Positions 6,253-12,147 of a DNA stretch of 12,147 nt are shown piece by piece. Both the position numbers and the translations under genes were made by a program. The notes under the pieces are model-generated. The model did not search any database, was not told the origin of the DNA, and was given only the letters and a program-made list of their open reading frames with translations. The stretch spans positions 1 through 12,147 of the forward strand of contig JAXHUA010000133.1 in NCBI GenBank assembly GCA_034189695.1. Direction: 5' to 3'. This stretch comes from JAXHUA01 sp034189695 (GTDB lineage Bacteria; Chloroflexota; Dehalococcoidia; E44-bin15). Position 1 is the first letter of the stretch. The number at the start of each line of letters is the position of its first letter.

Positions 6253-7968
6253 CTAGCGTGACCTGACCAGTTTCCTCTTGAGCAGAGCCCCCACTGCATG
6301 AGGGAGTCTGCCCGCTTCCGTCCCCAGCATCTGGAAGCTGTCCCCGTACGTGGCGAAGGGCCTCGCCGCCTGCCCAACGCCGAGCGTTACCAGGTCGATT
6401 CCCTGCGCGGCGCAGTAGTCCAGCGCACTCTCTATCGGCAGGCCGACGTTCTTCAGCCCGTCGGTGATGTGTATGATCAGCTTCTCACCATGCGGTGGCA
6501 TTCTGAGCGCGGCGGCCACGATCGCCTCGCCCGACGGCGTATCGCCCTCGGGCTCCACCGTGTACAGCCGGTTGCTGTGGAAGAAGTTCTTGATCTGGCA
6601 GGTATCCGCCGTCTCCCTGTAGCCCAGTATGTCCAGGTGTATGTTGTCCCCACGCAAGGACGCAGCGAGTGCACCGTATATGCTCTGTATCTGGGGCCAG
6701 AACCAGCCCACAGACCCCGAGGCATCAATGAGGACTATGATGTTCCAGAGCAGGTTCTGTCGGTGGTACTCCTTCTGTTTGAAAACCCTGCCGGTGGTCG
6801 GGGTTCGGTGCACCCGCTTGGGGTCAAGGGTGCCGCTGTCGAGGCCCCGGTTCACCCTCAGGGTCTCCTCAAGCCACAGACGGAAGATCTCAGTCAGACT
6901 CCGCACCACGTCCAGATTGGGCTCCTTCTCCAGCGGCTCGAGGGCGTTCTCAAAGACCGCCGGGTAGAGGTGCTGCCCTTCCTCCCCCGCACCCACCGAT
7001 TTCAGGGCGGCCTTGATGGCCTCAGTTATCTCCTCGGCCTCGGTGGCGACGGCCTGCTGGATCTTGTCGGCCAATTCGGCCGAGATCTTGGTCTCGTCCA
7101 CAAGCAGCCCGCCAGACGTCGCTGGAGGCTCGGTCAACTCCCCGGCGGCCTCGGCTGCCTTCATCTTGGCATCCCAGTCGCCGAAGTGGCTCTCAAGTCT
7201 CTCCCACAGCTCCCGATAGACGAGAGCCCTGCCAATCGCGTCGGAGTTTATGATGTCCGGCGTCTTCGACAGAAGCATCTCCAGGGCCGCCATGTAGTCC
7301 TCAGGCATACTGAGCATGGTTCCGATAACCTGGAGCATGGGCATTTTCCTGCCGCAGCAGACCGACTCAACCAGTCGGTCACAGTCGAGTGTCTCCAGCG
7401 AATCGCAGGAGAGGCATACCAATTGCTCCATCTCCCGAGAGTTCATGTCGGGGTACACGACGTCCAGCATCAGATATGACCATATGCCGAAGAGCCTCTC
7501 CGGGGTTGCCATGCCCTCCGTGAAGTCCTCCTGGAAGTTCTTCTGCCACCAGGACCGCGACTTCTTGACGTAGTGTCCCGGAACGCCTCGCCTGATGGCC
7601 ACGCCGTCGACGTGTATGTCCTCGCCTGCTTCGAAAAGCTTGCCAAGCAGGGTCTTCTCCTTCATCGACAGGAAAGAGTGAGAGAGATAACCCCAGGCAT
7701 GCTCGCTCTCCTCCAGGAAGTGCAACGTCTCGTGTACGTTCAACCCCACGAGGATATCCATCTTATCGCTCGGGATCGGATAGTCACCCTTGGCCAGGCT
7801 GGCCGGTAGCTCGATTCTCTTCTCGGCTCGACACGGCATGCCTGCCCATACCACCTCCGCGTCCAAGTCCATCACCGACACTATCTTGCGCAGCGCACGC
7901 AGGGCGTTGGCCAGTTCAACGTAGTCAATAACGGACTTGTTCACCCTCCAGTACTCAGAATAGCTCAT
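6253..7968 (-). CDS. HExxH-containing protein with C-terminal VWA (MIDAS) domain
   Basis: A 571-residue cytoplasmic protein, probable partner of the adjacent MoxR ATPase. The N-terminal part has HETLH (79-83) and, about 33 residues on, LFEAGEDIHVDG (112-123). This is the HExxH...E/D layout of a gluzincin-like zinc site, also seen in some VWA proteins with a peptidase-like domain. A Cys cluster follows (CLSC at 185-188, then Cys196, Cys204, Cys205). The C-terminal VWA domain has a full metal-ion site: DASGS (415-419), Thr477 in GDTPSG and Asp503 in ITDG. Layout recalls CobT, CoxE and NorD, which pair with AAA+ ATPases for metal insertion or enzyme activation. Start: GTG at 7977 and ATG at 7968 are both possible; ATG is preferred because GGTG sits six bases upstream. 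Either overlaps the end of the ATPase gene. Confidence 0.88.
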   Translation of the reverse strand: MSYSEYWRVNKSVIDYVELANALRALRKIVSVMDLDAEVVWAGMPCRAEKRIELPASLAKGDYPIPSDKMDILVGLNVHETLHFLEESEHAWGYLSHSFLSMKEKTLLGKLFEAGEDIHVDGVAIRRGVPGHYVKKSRSWWQKNFQEDFTEGMATPERLFGIWSYLMLDVVYPDMNSREMEQLVCLSCDSLETLDCDRLVESVCCGRKMPMLQVIGTMLSMPEDYMAALEMLLSKTPDIINSDAIGRALVYRELWERLESHFGDWDAKMKAAEAAGELTEPPATSGGLLVDETKISAELADKIQQAVATEAEEITEAIKAALKSVGAGEEGQHLYPAVFENALEPLEKEPNLDVVRSLTEIFRLWLEETLRVNRGLDSGTLDPKRVHRTPTTGRVFKQKEYHRQNLLWNIIVLIDASGSVGWFWPQIQSIYGALAASLRGDNIHLDILGYRETADTCQIKNFFHSNRLYTVEPEGDTPSGEAIVAAALRMPPHGEKLIIHITDGLKNVGLPIESALDYCAAQGIDLVTLGVGQAARPFATYGDSFQMLGTEAGRLPHAVGALLKRKLVRSR

Positions 7969-8803
7969 ACTCCTCACCTTCCGTTTCCGTCTCGCCGCTT
8001 CCGAAGTGGAGGGCCACCAGGCAGGACTCCAGCGCGTCCTTGCTGATATGAAGCGTGTACGTGAAGGCCTCTCTGAGACTGGCCCCGGCGCTCACCAGCT
8101 CACCGACCATCAGACTGTGCCGGGTCGATATCGACACCGGGTTCCTCGGGTCGTGCCGCAAGCGATGAATGACCCTGATGACCTTGTCCGCATCCTCACC
8201 CGAGATGCCGGTCTTCAGAACGAGAACCTCCTGCTCGGTAGCTGGAGGCAGATAGTCAAGCCGGATGGTGTAGAACCTGTCCCTGAGAGCAGCGTCGAGG
8301 ACTTCAGTCCCGGTGAACTGCGGGCCCTCATTCAGGCTGGCAAAGAAGATCACCTCCTCCGCCACCTCGGCCAGCCCCAGCTCATCGACCCATATGTTCC
8401 TGTCCTCCCCGAGGACTGAGAAGAGCTCGTTGAGGGCCTTGGGGTGCTCAGGGCGGTTGATCTCCTCCAGATGCACGATGCACTTGGGGGTGCTGATAGC
8501 TTGCGGAAAGAGGAACTCCTGGTAGTAGGTCTCCCCCTCCCTGAGTCTTTGCTGCCCAAACAACTGCCCGGGCTCGGTCAGAAGGCCGACCTGAAAAATG
8601 GTCAACGGCCGCTCGTAGCGGGCGGCGAACTGTCTGACCAGGCTTGACTTCCCACAACCCTGCCTTCCGGTGATGAGAACATTGACCGGGTGTTTCTTCG
8701 CCAGTTCGTTCAGCCTCCGAAGGTTGATGATGACGCTCTGCGGCATGAAGAAGTAGGGATCAGGCTCGGGGATTTTAAGCTGCTTCTTGAACTCAACTGT
8801 CAT
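7955..8803 (-). CDS. MoxR/CobS-like AAA+ ATPase
   Basis: A 282-residue AAA+ protein of the MoxR/CbbQ/NorQ/CobS clade. These form hexamers that work with a VWA-domain partner to remodel or load metal into a target enzyme. Visible motifs are Walker A GRQGCGKSS (46-54), Walker B CIVHLEEINR (108-117), sensor 1 SLNEG (Asn158), the arginine-finger area LDAALRDRF, and sensor 2 ISTRHSLMVGE. The VWA gene directly follows and overlaps its end. The ATG at 8803 is preferred over the longer frame (8860): it overlaps the end of the radical SAM gene by 11 bases and has GGAG seven bases upstream, and MTVEFKKQLKIPEPDPYF begins the conserved fold. The C-terminus is acidic (SGETETEGEEYELF). Confidence 0.92.
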   Translation of the reverse strand: MTVEFKKQLKIPEPDPYFFMPQSVIINLRRLNELAKKHPVNVLITGRQGCGKSSLVRQFAARYERPLTIFQVGLLTEPGQLFGQQRLREGETYYQEFLFPQAISTPKCIVHLEEINRPEHPKALNELFSVLGEDRNIWVDELGLAEVAEEVIFFASLNEGPQFTGTEVLDAALRDRFYTIRLDYLPPATEQEVLVLKTGISGEDADKVIRVIHRLRHDPRNPVSISTRHSLMVGELVSAGASLREAFTYTLHISKDALESCLVALHFGSGETETEGEEYELF

Positions 8804-9914
8804 GCTCCAACTCCAATCTAGGTTTGTACCAGCACTGTGGGTCCGCTTCCATGATATCACCAGTCAAGCTGTAGGCCATCCTTCTGCAGCCGCCACATAC
8901 GAACCTCAATTCGCACCCGCCGCATTTGCCTTTCAGCTTGTCCCTATCCCTCAGCAGTCGCGCCAGCTCGGATGTCCGCCATATCTTGCTCAACTTCTCC
9001 CGGCGCAGGTCGCCAATCTCCAGTTCCGGCGTGACTACATCCCCGACAATGACCTTGCCTGACGCGGTGACGATGTACTGGAAGAGAGCCGTGATACACC
9101 CGACCGGCGTGTCGGTGAAATCGCCGATCCTGTGCGGATTGGCGGCCACTGTGAGAGCGTGACAGTCCTCGCATATCTGGTACCGATCTTCGAACTGTAT
9201 CCGTCTCCAACCGTGTATCTCCTGCTGCTGCACCATGAACCGCTGCCAGTCCCGAACCTGCTCTCTGTTCAGCATGAGGTCCGTTTTCCCCTTCCACCGT
9301 CCACCCGGGAAGAGCTGCACCATGCAGATATCCACGCCCAGGTCCATCGCCGTGTCCACCATCTCGGGCAACTCATGGTAGTTCACTTGAGAAATGGTGG
9401 CTATCCATATGACGCTGCCGATTCCGGCCTGTACGCAGTTCTTGAGCGCCTGGATGCACTTGTCATACGTCCCGCGCCCTCTGTTCCAGTCGTGACTCTC
9501 CCGCAGCCCATCGACGCTCACCTTAACCTGGGATACGCCGGCATTGGCAAGCCTGCGGGCGTAGTCGCCGTCAATGCACTGGCCGTTGGTATTCAGCGCG
9601 ACGAACATATTCTTCCATCTGGCCGCATAGCTCATCACTTCGAGCAGGTCATGTCTCAACGTAGGCTCTCCGCCTCCAAACACGATCGATTCCGTGCCTG
9701 CCTCAGCGATATTGTCCAGAAGGGCATAGACCTCTTCAGTGGTGAGCTCGTCGGGCCATGCTTTGGAGGAGTCCGCGAAGCAGAACTTGCAGTGGAGGTC
9801 GCACTCTTCGGTGATGCTATACCAACAGGTCAGGGGCTTTGCCTCCCTGACCATCCTGCGGAATTTCTCGCGAGTGACATTTAGGAACTCTTGGGGTGTG
9901 TGACCTTCGATCAT
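8793..9914 (-). CDS. Radical SAM protein with C-terminal SPASM-type Cys cluster
   Basis: Uses S-adenosylmethionine and a [4Fe-4S] cluster to start radical chemistry. At 373 residues it shows CDLHCKFC (Cys38, Cys42, Cys45), the SAM loop VFGGGEPTLR, and a TIM-barrel core. The C-terminus has CITALFQYIVTASGKVIVGD followed by CGGCELRFVCGGC (Cys331, Cys334, Cys340, Cys343) and Cys361, the SPASM/twitch pattern of extra iron-sulfur ligands. Relatives act in RiPP modification (PqqE, MftC), heme (NirJ, AhbD) and the radical SAM genes beside tungsten oxidoreductases, so the substrate cannot be set here. The start at 9914 is chosen over the TTG at 10001: the TTG falls on the predicted transcription start inside the operator, whereas ATG 9914 has GAGG five bases upstream. 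First gene of the operon. Confidence 0.92.
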   Translation of the reverse strand: MIEGHTPQEFLNVTREKFRRMVREAKPLTCWYSITEECDLHCKFCFADSSKAWPDELTTEEVYALLDNIAEAGTESIVFGGGEPTLRHDLLEVMSYAARWKNMFVALNTNGQCIDGDYARRLANAGVSQVKVSVDGLRESHDWNRGRGTYDKCIQALKNCVQAGIGSVIWIATISQVNYHELPEMVDTAMDLGVDICMVQLFPGGRWKGKTDLMLNREQVRDWQRFMVQQQEIHGWRRIQFEDRYQICEDCHALTVAANPHRIGDFTDTPVGCITALFQYIVTASGKVIVGDVVTPELEIGDLRREKLSKIWRTSELARLLRDRDKLKGKCGGCELRFVCGGCRRMAYSLTGDIMEADPQCWYKPRLELEHDS

Positions 9915-9986
9915 CCCCGCCTCGGTGCTAACGGCTTCAGAGGGCCATTGGACTGCGGACAGTGATAGTGTCCAGGCACAGTATGG

Positions 9987-10022
9987 CATAATATCGGTCA
10001 ATATATTATGATATTACGGTCA
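9987..10022 (-). promoter_or_regulatory. Palindromic operator with two TGACCG direct repeats
   Basis: On the plus strand, CATAATAT (9987-9994) and ATATTATG (10003-10010) are a perfect 8-bp inverted repeat with an 8-nt spacer. CGGTCA occurs at 9995-10000 and 10017-10022, exactly 22 bp apart (about two helical turns). The palindrome reaches into the -10 box and covers the predicted start of transcription of the operon, so a bound dimeric regulator would block it. No regulator gene is in the window. Confidence 0.6.
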
Positions 10023-10036
10023 GGCATCGAAGTCAA
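10008..10036 (-). promoter_or_regulatory. Sigma-70-type promoter of the radical SAM operon
   Basis: On the minus strand TTGACT (plus 10031-10036) is followed by 17 bases and TATCAT (plus 10008-10013). Each box matches the consensus in five of six positions at optimal spacing. The predicted start of transcription is near 10001, giving a leader of about 87 bases before the ATG at 9914. The local AT-richness stands out in GC-rich surroundings. Confidence 0.7.
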
Positions 10037-10128
10037 CAACCGTGCCTGAGTCCTGGCTGCGCACGGCGCCTCCCGGCGACAACCGGCGCAAGGCACGCAC
10101 TGTGGCGCAAGCCGCCAAGCGATGGTCA

Positions 10129-10163
10129 GGAAGTCGCGAGCAGCGGTCTGCGGCCAGACTTCC
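10129..10163. other. Inverted repeat in the leader of the Ntn-hydrolase gene
   Basis: GGAAGTC (10129-10135) and GACTTCC (10157-10163) form a 7-bp stem with a 21-nt loop, 27 bases before the start of the proteasome-like gene; an A-run follows (10167-10172). It may be a leader structure. No convincing plus-strand promoter was found for that gene between the operator and this hairpin. Confidence 0.3.
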
Positions 10164-10190
10164 CCGAAAAAACAGAGAAAGAGGTGCAGC

Positions 10191-10889
10191 ATGACACTAG
10201 TAGTGGCACTCCAGGCAAGCGATGGCATCGTCCTCGCCGGCGACAATAGGGGAACGTTCGGCGACCCCCGGGGCTTCATGGCTGTGAGCGACGTCCGCAA
10301 GAAGATATTCGCGCTGAGCCACTATTGCGGCGTCGGCATCGCCGGGCCCCCTGACCTCGCATCGAACCTGCTGAAGAACATGGAGGAGAAGCTCAAGTCT
10401 CAGAACCTCGTCTATGCCGATGACGTCACCCTCTTCCTTCGAGACAGCTTCCGCTCCCAGTACAACGATTGGTTTCAGCAGTTCAGAATCCCGGAGCGGC
10501 CGCTGATGGGCGCGGTAATAGCGGGATATGAGCAGTCGTTCTCCGGCGACGACCTCGTGCCCAGGCTTTACACGATCAGCAGCGAACACGACTTCGCCAC
10601 CATGCTGTGCGACCAGGGTTTTTGCCTGCTGGGGCTGCCCCTGTTCCCCACCTACCTGGTCAACCGGCTGTACGATATGAATGCGCCCAAGGAGCAGGTG
10701 ATATCGGTCGCCGAGTACATAATCTCCGAGACCGGGACGCAGGACCCGAAGGTTGGCGGGCCCATAGGCATCGGAGTCGTGTCAAAAGGCTCACCCTATA
10801 GAGAACTGGACGAAAGCGAGGTAGCCGAAGTCCACAAGAGGAACGTGGAGGAGCTGCACCGGTTCAGAGCACACTTCGCCACGACGTGA
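10191..10889 (+). CDS. Proteasome beta/HslV-like Ntn-hydrolase homologue
   Basis: A 232-residue protein beginning MTLVVALQASDGIVLAGDNRG. After Met removal the N-terminal Thr1 and Asp17 (in LAGD) line up with the proteasome-beta catalytic pair. A Lys in VRKKIFAL (Lys36/Lys37) lies close to the usual Lys33, allowing for a small insertion. There is no propeptide, as in HslV. Family-like GxxGAG patterns are weaker: VGIAGPPDLASNLL and MGAVIAGYE. It is therefore a proteasome-type homologue, possibly in an uncharacterised bacterial branch. The start at 10191 has GAGG six bases upstream; the longer frame from 10122 would hide the Thr. It is transcribed away from the radical SAM operon. No ATPase unfoldase or alpha subunit is beside it. 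Confidence 0.78.
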   Translation: MTLVVALQASDGIVLAGDNRGTFGDPRGFMAVSDVRKKIFALSHYCGVGIAGPPDLASNLLKNMEEKLKSQNLVYADDVTLFLRDSFRSQYNDWFQQFRIPERPLMGAVIAGYEQSFSGDDLVPRLYTISSEHDFATMLCDQGFCLLGLPLFPTYLVNRLYDMNAPKEQVISVAEYIISETGTQDPKVGGPIGIGVVSKGSPYRELDESEVAEVHKRNVEELHRFRAHFATT

Positions 10890-10909
10890 CAGGCCCAAGG
10901 CCCTCAGCG

Positions 10910-10940
10910 GGCGCGGTGTCTCCCTGACCGGGTCCGCGCC
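10910..10940 (+). terminator. GC-rich stem-loop after the Ntn-hydrolase gene
   Basis: GGCGCGG (10910-10916) pairs exactly with CCGCGCC (10934-10940) around a 17-nt loop, starting 21 bases after the stop codon. GTCACTTCTCCC follows, with no true T-run. Termination is plausible from position but not canonical. Confidence 0.4.
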
Positions 10941-11246
10941 GTCACTTCTCCCCTGGCTGGCAGCACGCAGGAGAAGGTTGCCAGGCAGCTCGATACATCT
11001 ACAACATCGGTCGTCATTCCACCCTTGCCCCTCAACAGTCGCATCTCGTTAGTGCTGACCGCCCCGCGGTGCGGGGTGCCCCATGCCCAACGCTCCGCTC
11101 GTGTCCCCAATCGTTGAACTCCCAGCCAGCTCCTCGCTATGACCAGTGCGGTCGGGACTTCCTAACGCTTCGCGGCAGGTGACCAGCCGCGACACCGGCC
11201 CGCCTTTGGGTCCGGTGAAATCCGAGAAGAACGTCTCTGGGGAAAC
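10941..11246. other. Gene-free, hairpin-rich stretch
   Basis: No supportable gene is seen on either strand. Three strong inverted repeats stand out: CCCCGC-GGT-GCGGGG (11062-11076); a near-perfect 21-nt palindrome CGCGGC...GCCGCG (11171-11191) with GGTGACC at its centre; and, one base later, CACCGGCCC...GGG-T-CCGGTG (11193-11217), a 9-bp stem with a single bulge. The last two are back to back. They may be the end of a transcript, a structured RNA or a relic of a mobile element. Confidence 0.45.
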
Positions 11247-11276
11247 TTGACAAGAGCCCCTACAATGATTCATAAT
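11247..11276 (+). promoter_or_regulatory. Sigma-70-type promoter reading towards the Ala-rich gene
   Basis: TTGACA (11247-11252, perfect consensus), 18 bases, then CATAAT (11271-11276, five of six). The predicted start is near 11283. If it serves the gene at 11600 the leader would be about 317 bases, which is long and may be regulatory or a small RNA. Confidence 0.55.
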
Positions 11277-11334
11277 ACATGAATCATAGCACATGGTTTC
11301 TGGAGCATGGCTTCTAGAACCATATTTACGGTTC
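11265..11334. promoter_or_regulatory. AT-rich cluster of inverted repeats over the promoter
   Basis: ATGATTCA (11265-11272) and TGAATCAT (11280-11287) are a perfect inverted repeat with a 7-nt spacer, spanning the -10 box and start site. Downstream, ATGGTTTCT (11293-11301) pairs with AGAACCAT (11316-11323) with one bulge, and GAACC (11317-11321) pairs with GGTTC (11330-11334), so the two stems are mutually exclusive. This looks like an operator followed by a switchable leader structure, though it could be fortuitous in an AT-rich patch. Confidence 0.45.
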
Positions 11335-11599
11335 ATGATTAGGCGTACCTGTGAATCTCCAGCGATAGCCCAGTGGTCGGCTCGAAGGAGGTGAACCACA
11401 GAGCATCCAACAGTCCTGCAAGAGGCGCACATTTTGAAGTACGGGGACAGCGCACCGACGTGCGCTCGCGACACGCCACGCACGCTGCAAGATTGCGCTT
11501 CCCGGCCGAGGATTGGCGCGACGATGACTTCTCGATAAAGGGCAAGCCCACGTCGGCCACGATGAAGCGTTTGCACAGTCCACACGAAGGAGAAGGACA
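11335..11599 (+). other. Leader-like stretch with a perfect Shine-Dalgarno match and a hairpin
   Basis: No convincing gene is seen. AAGGAGGTGA (11385-11394) is a full anti-Shine-Dalgarno match but has no start codon at a useful distance. AGCGCAC-CGAC-GTGCGCT (11449-11466) is a perfect 7-bp tetraloop hairpin. A 96-codon frame through this region (GTG at 11373) has no recognisable content and overlaps the next gene. Confidence 0.35.
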
Positions 11600-12040
11600 A
11601 TGGTTGAGGGAATCACGGAGGTACCGATCACGACCAAGCGCGGGGATACCCCCAAGATACTGACCAAACCTCTGCCGCAAATCCTCGACGAGATGGACGA
11701 CAACATACTGGCGGCTGCTGAGGCCGCTCGCCGAGCGGAGCTTGCCGCTAAGGCGGCCAAGGACGCAGCCGCGGCAGCGACCAAGGCATCCACAGATGCA
11801 GAGGAGATGGCGGAGGAGACGCGGAAAGCCGGAGAGGCGGCGGCTGAGCAGGCTACTCGCGCTGCTGCCGAAGCAGCCGCCAGGGCAGACGACAGCGCCA
11901 ATGCAGCCATCGTGGCTGCTGACGGCGCTGCCAGGAAATCCGAACTCGCCGAGAAGGCGGCCAGAAGGGCAGCCGAAGCAGCCACGGAAGCGGCCCAGCA
12001 GGCTGCAGCGGAGGCTGCAAGAAAGGGAATTGCCTCATAA
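11600..12040 (+). CDS. Alanine-rich helical (coiled-coil) protein
   Basis: A 146-residue protein of unknown function. Residues 1-33 (MVEGITEVPITTKRGDTPKI) form a short non-repetitive head. From about 34 onward nearly every third residue is Ala, with Glu, Lys and Arg between (AAEAARRAELAAKAAKDAAA). Its Ala/charged pattern has loose 7- and 11-residue spacing, as in long amphipathic helices or LEA-like and histone-H1-like tails. There are no Cys, Trp or membrane segments. Translation is supported by AAGGAG seven bases before the ATG and by the double stop TAATAA. The complementary strand is also open but encodes only the antisense of this repeat. The stop codon lies five bases before the insertion sequence. 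Confidence 0.7.
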   Translation: MVEGITEVPITTKRGDTPKILTKPLPQILDEMDDNILAAAEAARRAELAAKAAKDAAAAATKASTDAEEMAEETRKAGEAAAEQATRAAAEAAARADDSANAAIVAADGAARKSELAEKAARRAAEAATEAAQQAAAEAARKGIAS

Positions 12041-12044
12041 TAAA

Positions 12045-12087
12045 TGTTACCGGGTGGGGTATCGTTGCCTCAAAAAAGGTGTTACCC
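12045..12087 (+). repeat. IS left terminal inverted repeat with subterminal motif
   Basis: TGTTACC occurs at 12045-12051 and again at 12080-12086, 35 bp apart, with GTTGCCTCA between. This is the same arrangement as the right end (31 of 43 bases agree with its reverse complement). The second copy ends just before the transposase start codon, so transposase binding could also repress its own expression. Confidence 0.8.
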
Positions 12088-12088
12088 A

Positions 12089-12147
12089 ATGAGAGGCATG
12101 AGTAGAGCGAGCTTGACAGAGTATACCGAGGTGATGAAGGAGAGGTA
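12089..12147 (+). CDS. Transposase, N-terminal fragment
   Basis: The ATG at 12089 begins MRGMSRASLTEYTEVMKER and runs off the window end. The sequence matches the start of integrase-core transposases recalled from Chloroflexota (MSRA.LTEY.. motif), and it lies 44 bases inside the IS left end as expected. An alternative start is the second Met (12098). It is presumed to belong to the same family as the C-terminal fragment at 3-245, but the two do not overlap, so identity cannot be tested here. Confidence 0.7.
   Translation, partial: MRGMSRASLTEYTEVMKER

Larger units (their letters stand above)
12045..12147 (+). mobile_element. Left end of an insertion sequence (cut by window edge)
   Basis: It begins with TGTTACCG, the mirror of the right end at 240-247, and continues into the transposase N-terminus. 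The same orientation as the left-edge copy means the 11.8-kb interior is bounded by two direct copies of one IS family. The TGT start of the terminal repeat is usual for IS481/IS3-type elements; the exact family is unassigned. Confidence 0.8.

Noticed and set aside
6298..7479. Plus-strand frame of 393 codons opposite the VWA gene
   Set aside because: Antisense shadow. The minus strand encodes HExxH and a complete VWA domain; the plus frame has no domain.
9915..10001. Longer start (TTG at 10001) for the radical SAM gene, adding 29 residues
   Set aside because: The TTG sits on the predicted transcription start inside a palindromic operator. The added residues have no family likeness, and ATG 9914 has a GAGG ribosome binding site.
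10890..11599. Search for tRNA or CRISPR repeats in the gene-poor stretch
   Set aside because: No GGTTCGAATCC-type T-arm with an acceptor stem and no regularly spaced direct repeats were found; only isolated hairpins.
11049..11600. Minus-strand frame of 183 codons in the gene-poor region
   Set aside because: No recognisable domain, no good ribosome binding site, and it crosses the promoter and hairpins. Chance open frame in GC-rich DNA.
11373..11663. Plus-strand frame of 96 codons starting GTG at 11373
   Set aside because: The perfect AAGGAGGTGA lies after its start, not before. The composition is unremarkable, and it overlaps the next gene by 64 bases.
11326..11985. Minus-strand Ala/Ser-rich frame of 219 codons
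   Set aside because: It is the complement of the Ala-rich repeat (GCN codons read as NGC/CNG families stay open). The plus strand has the ribosome binding site and the more sensible charged helix pattern.

Overview
The window is a GC-rich bacterial segment with TTG and GTG starts next to strong ribosome binding sites, short dispersed palindromic repeats and an integrase-core transposase. By eye this style fits an uncultured anaerobic Chloroflexota (Dehalococcoidia-like) genome. That assignment is an inference from gene and repeat style; no marker gene is present.

Both edges are transposon ends. The first 247 bases are the right end of an insertion sequence (transposase C-terminus plus terminal repeat). 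The last 103 bases are the left end of an element of the same family in the same orientation (terminal repeat plus transposase N-terminus). The cargo between them is about 11.8 kb. Inside the left edge is a cluster of three short repeat types (297-465). Two minus-strand genes follow: an SbcC/Rad50-type ATPase without an adjacent SbcD/Mre11 (482-2614) and a thiolase (2897-4132).

The centre (4457-10036) is a compact minus-strand operon. It has one good promoter (TTGACT, 17 nt, TATCAT) with a palindromic operator over the predicted start of transcription. Gene order from the promoter is: radical SAM/SPASM protein; MoxR/CobS-like AAA+ ATPase; a protein joining an N-terminal HExxH (zincin-like) region to a C-terminal von Willebrand A domain; a MoaD/ThiS-like ubiquitin-fold sulfur carrier; a 43-residue Cys-containing ORF coupled by an ATGA overlap; a ThiF/MoeB-like E1 enzyme; and a 182-residue Cys-containing protein of unknown family. 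MoxR plus VWA pairs usually remodel or metallate a target enzyme (CoxDE, CobST, NorQD, CbbQO). E1 plus carrier pairs move sulfur, and SPASM radical SAM enzymes modify peptides or cofactors. I infer a maturation or cofactor pathway that combines the three. I do not recognise it as a named system, and its target is not in the window. The carrier ends in Gly-Ala instead of Gly-Gly. A -1 slip on the GGGG run just before its stop would restore Gly-Gly and fuse it to the small Cys ORF.

Divergently from the operon lies a proteasome-beta/HslV-like Ntn-hydrolase homologue (10191-10889) whose second residue is the expected catalytic Thr. A gene-poor, hairpin-rich stretch of about 700 bases follows. It contains an AT-rich promoter/operator island (11247-11334) that reads towards an alanine-rich coiled-coil protein (11600-12040), which abuts the right-hand insertion sequence. 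No rRNA, tRNA or CRISPR array was seen.
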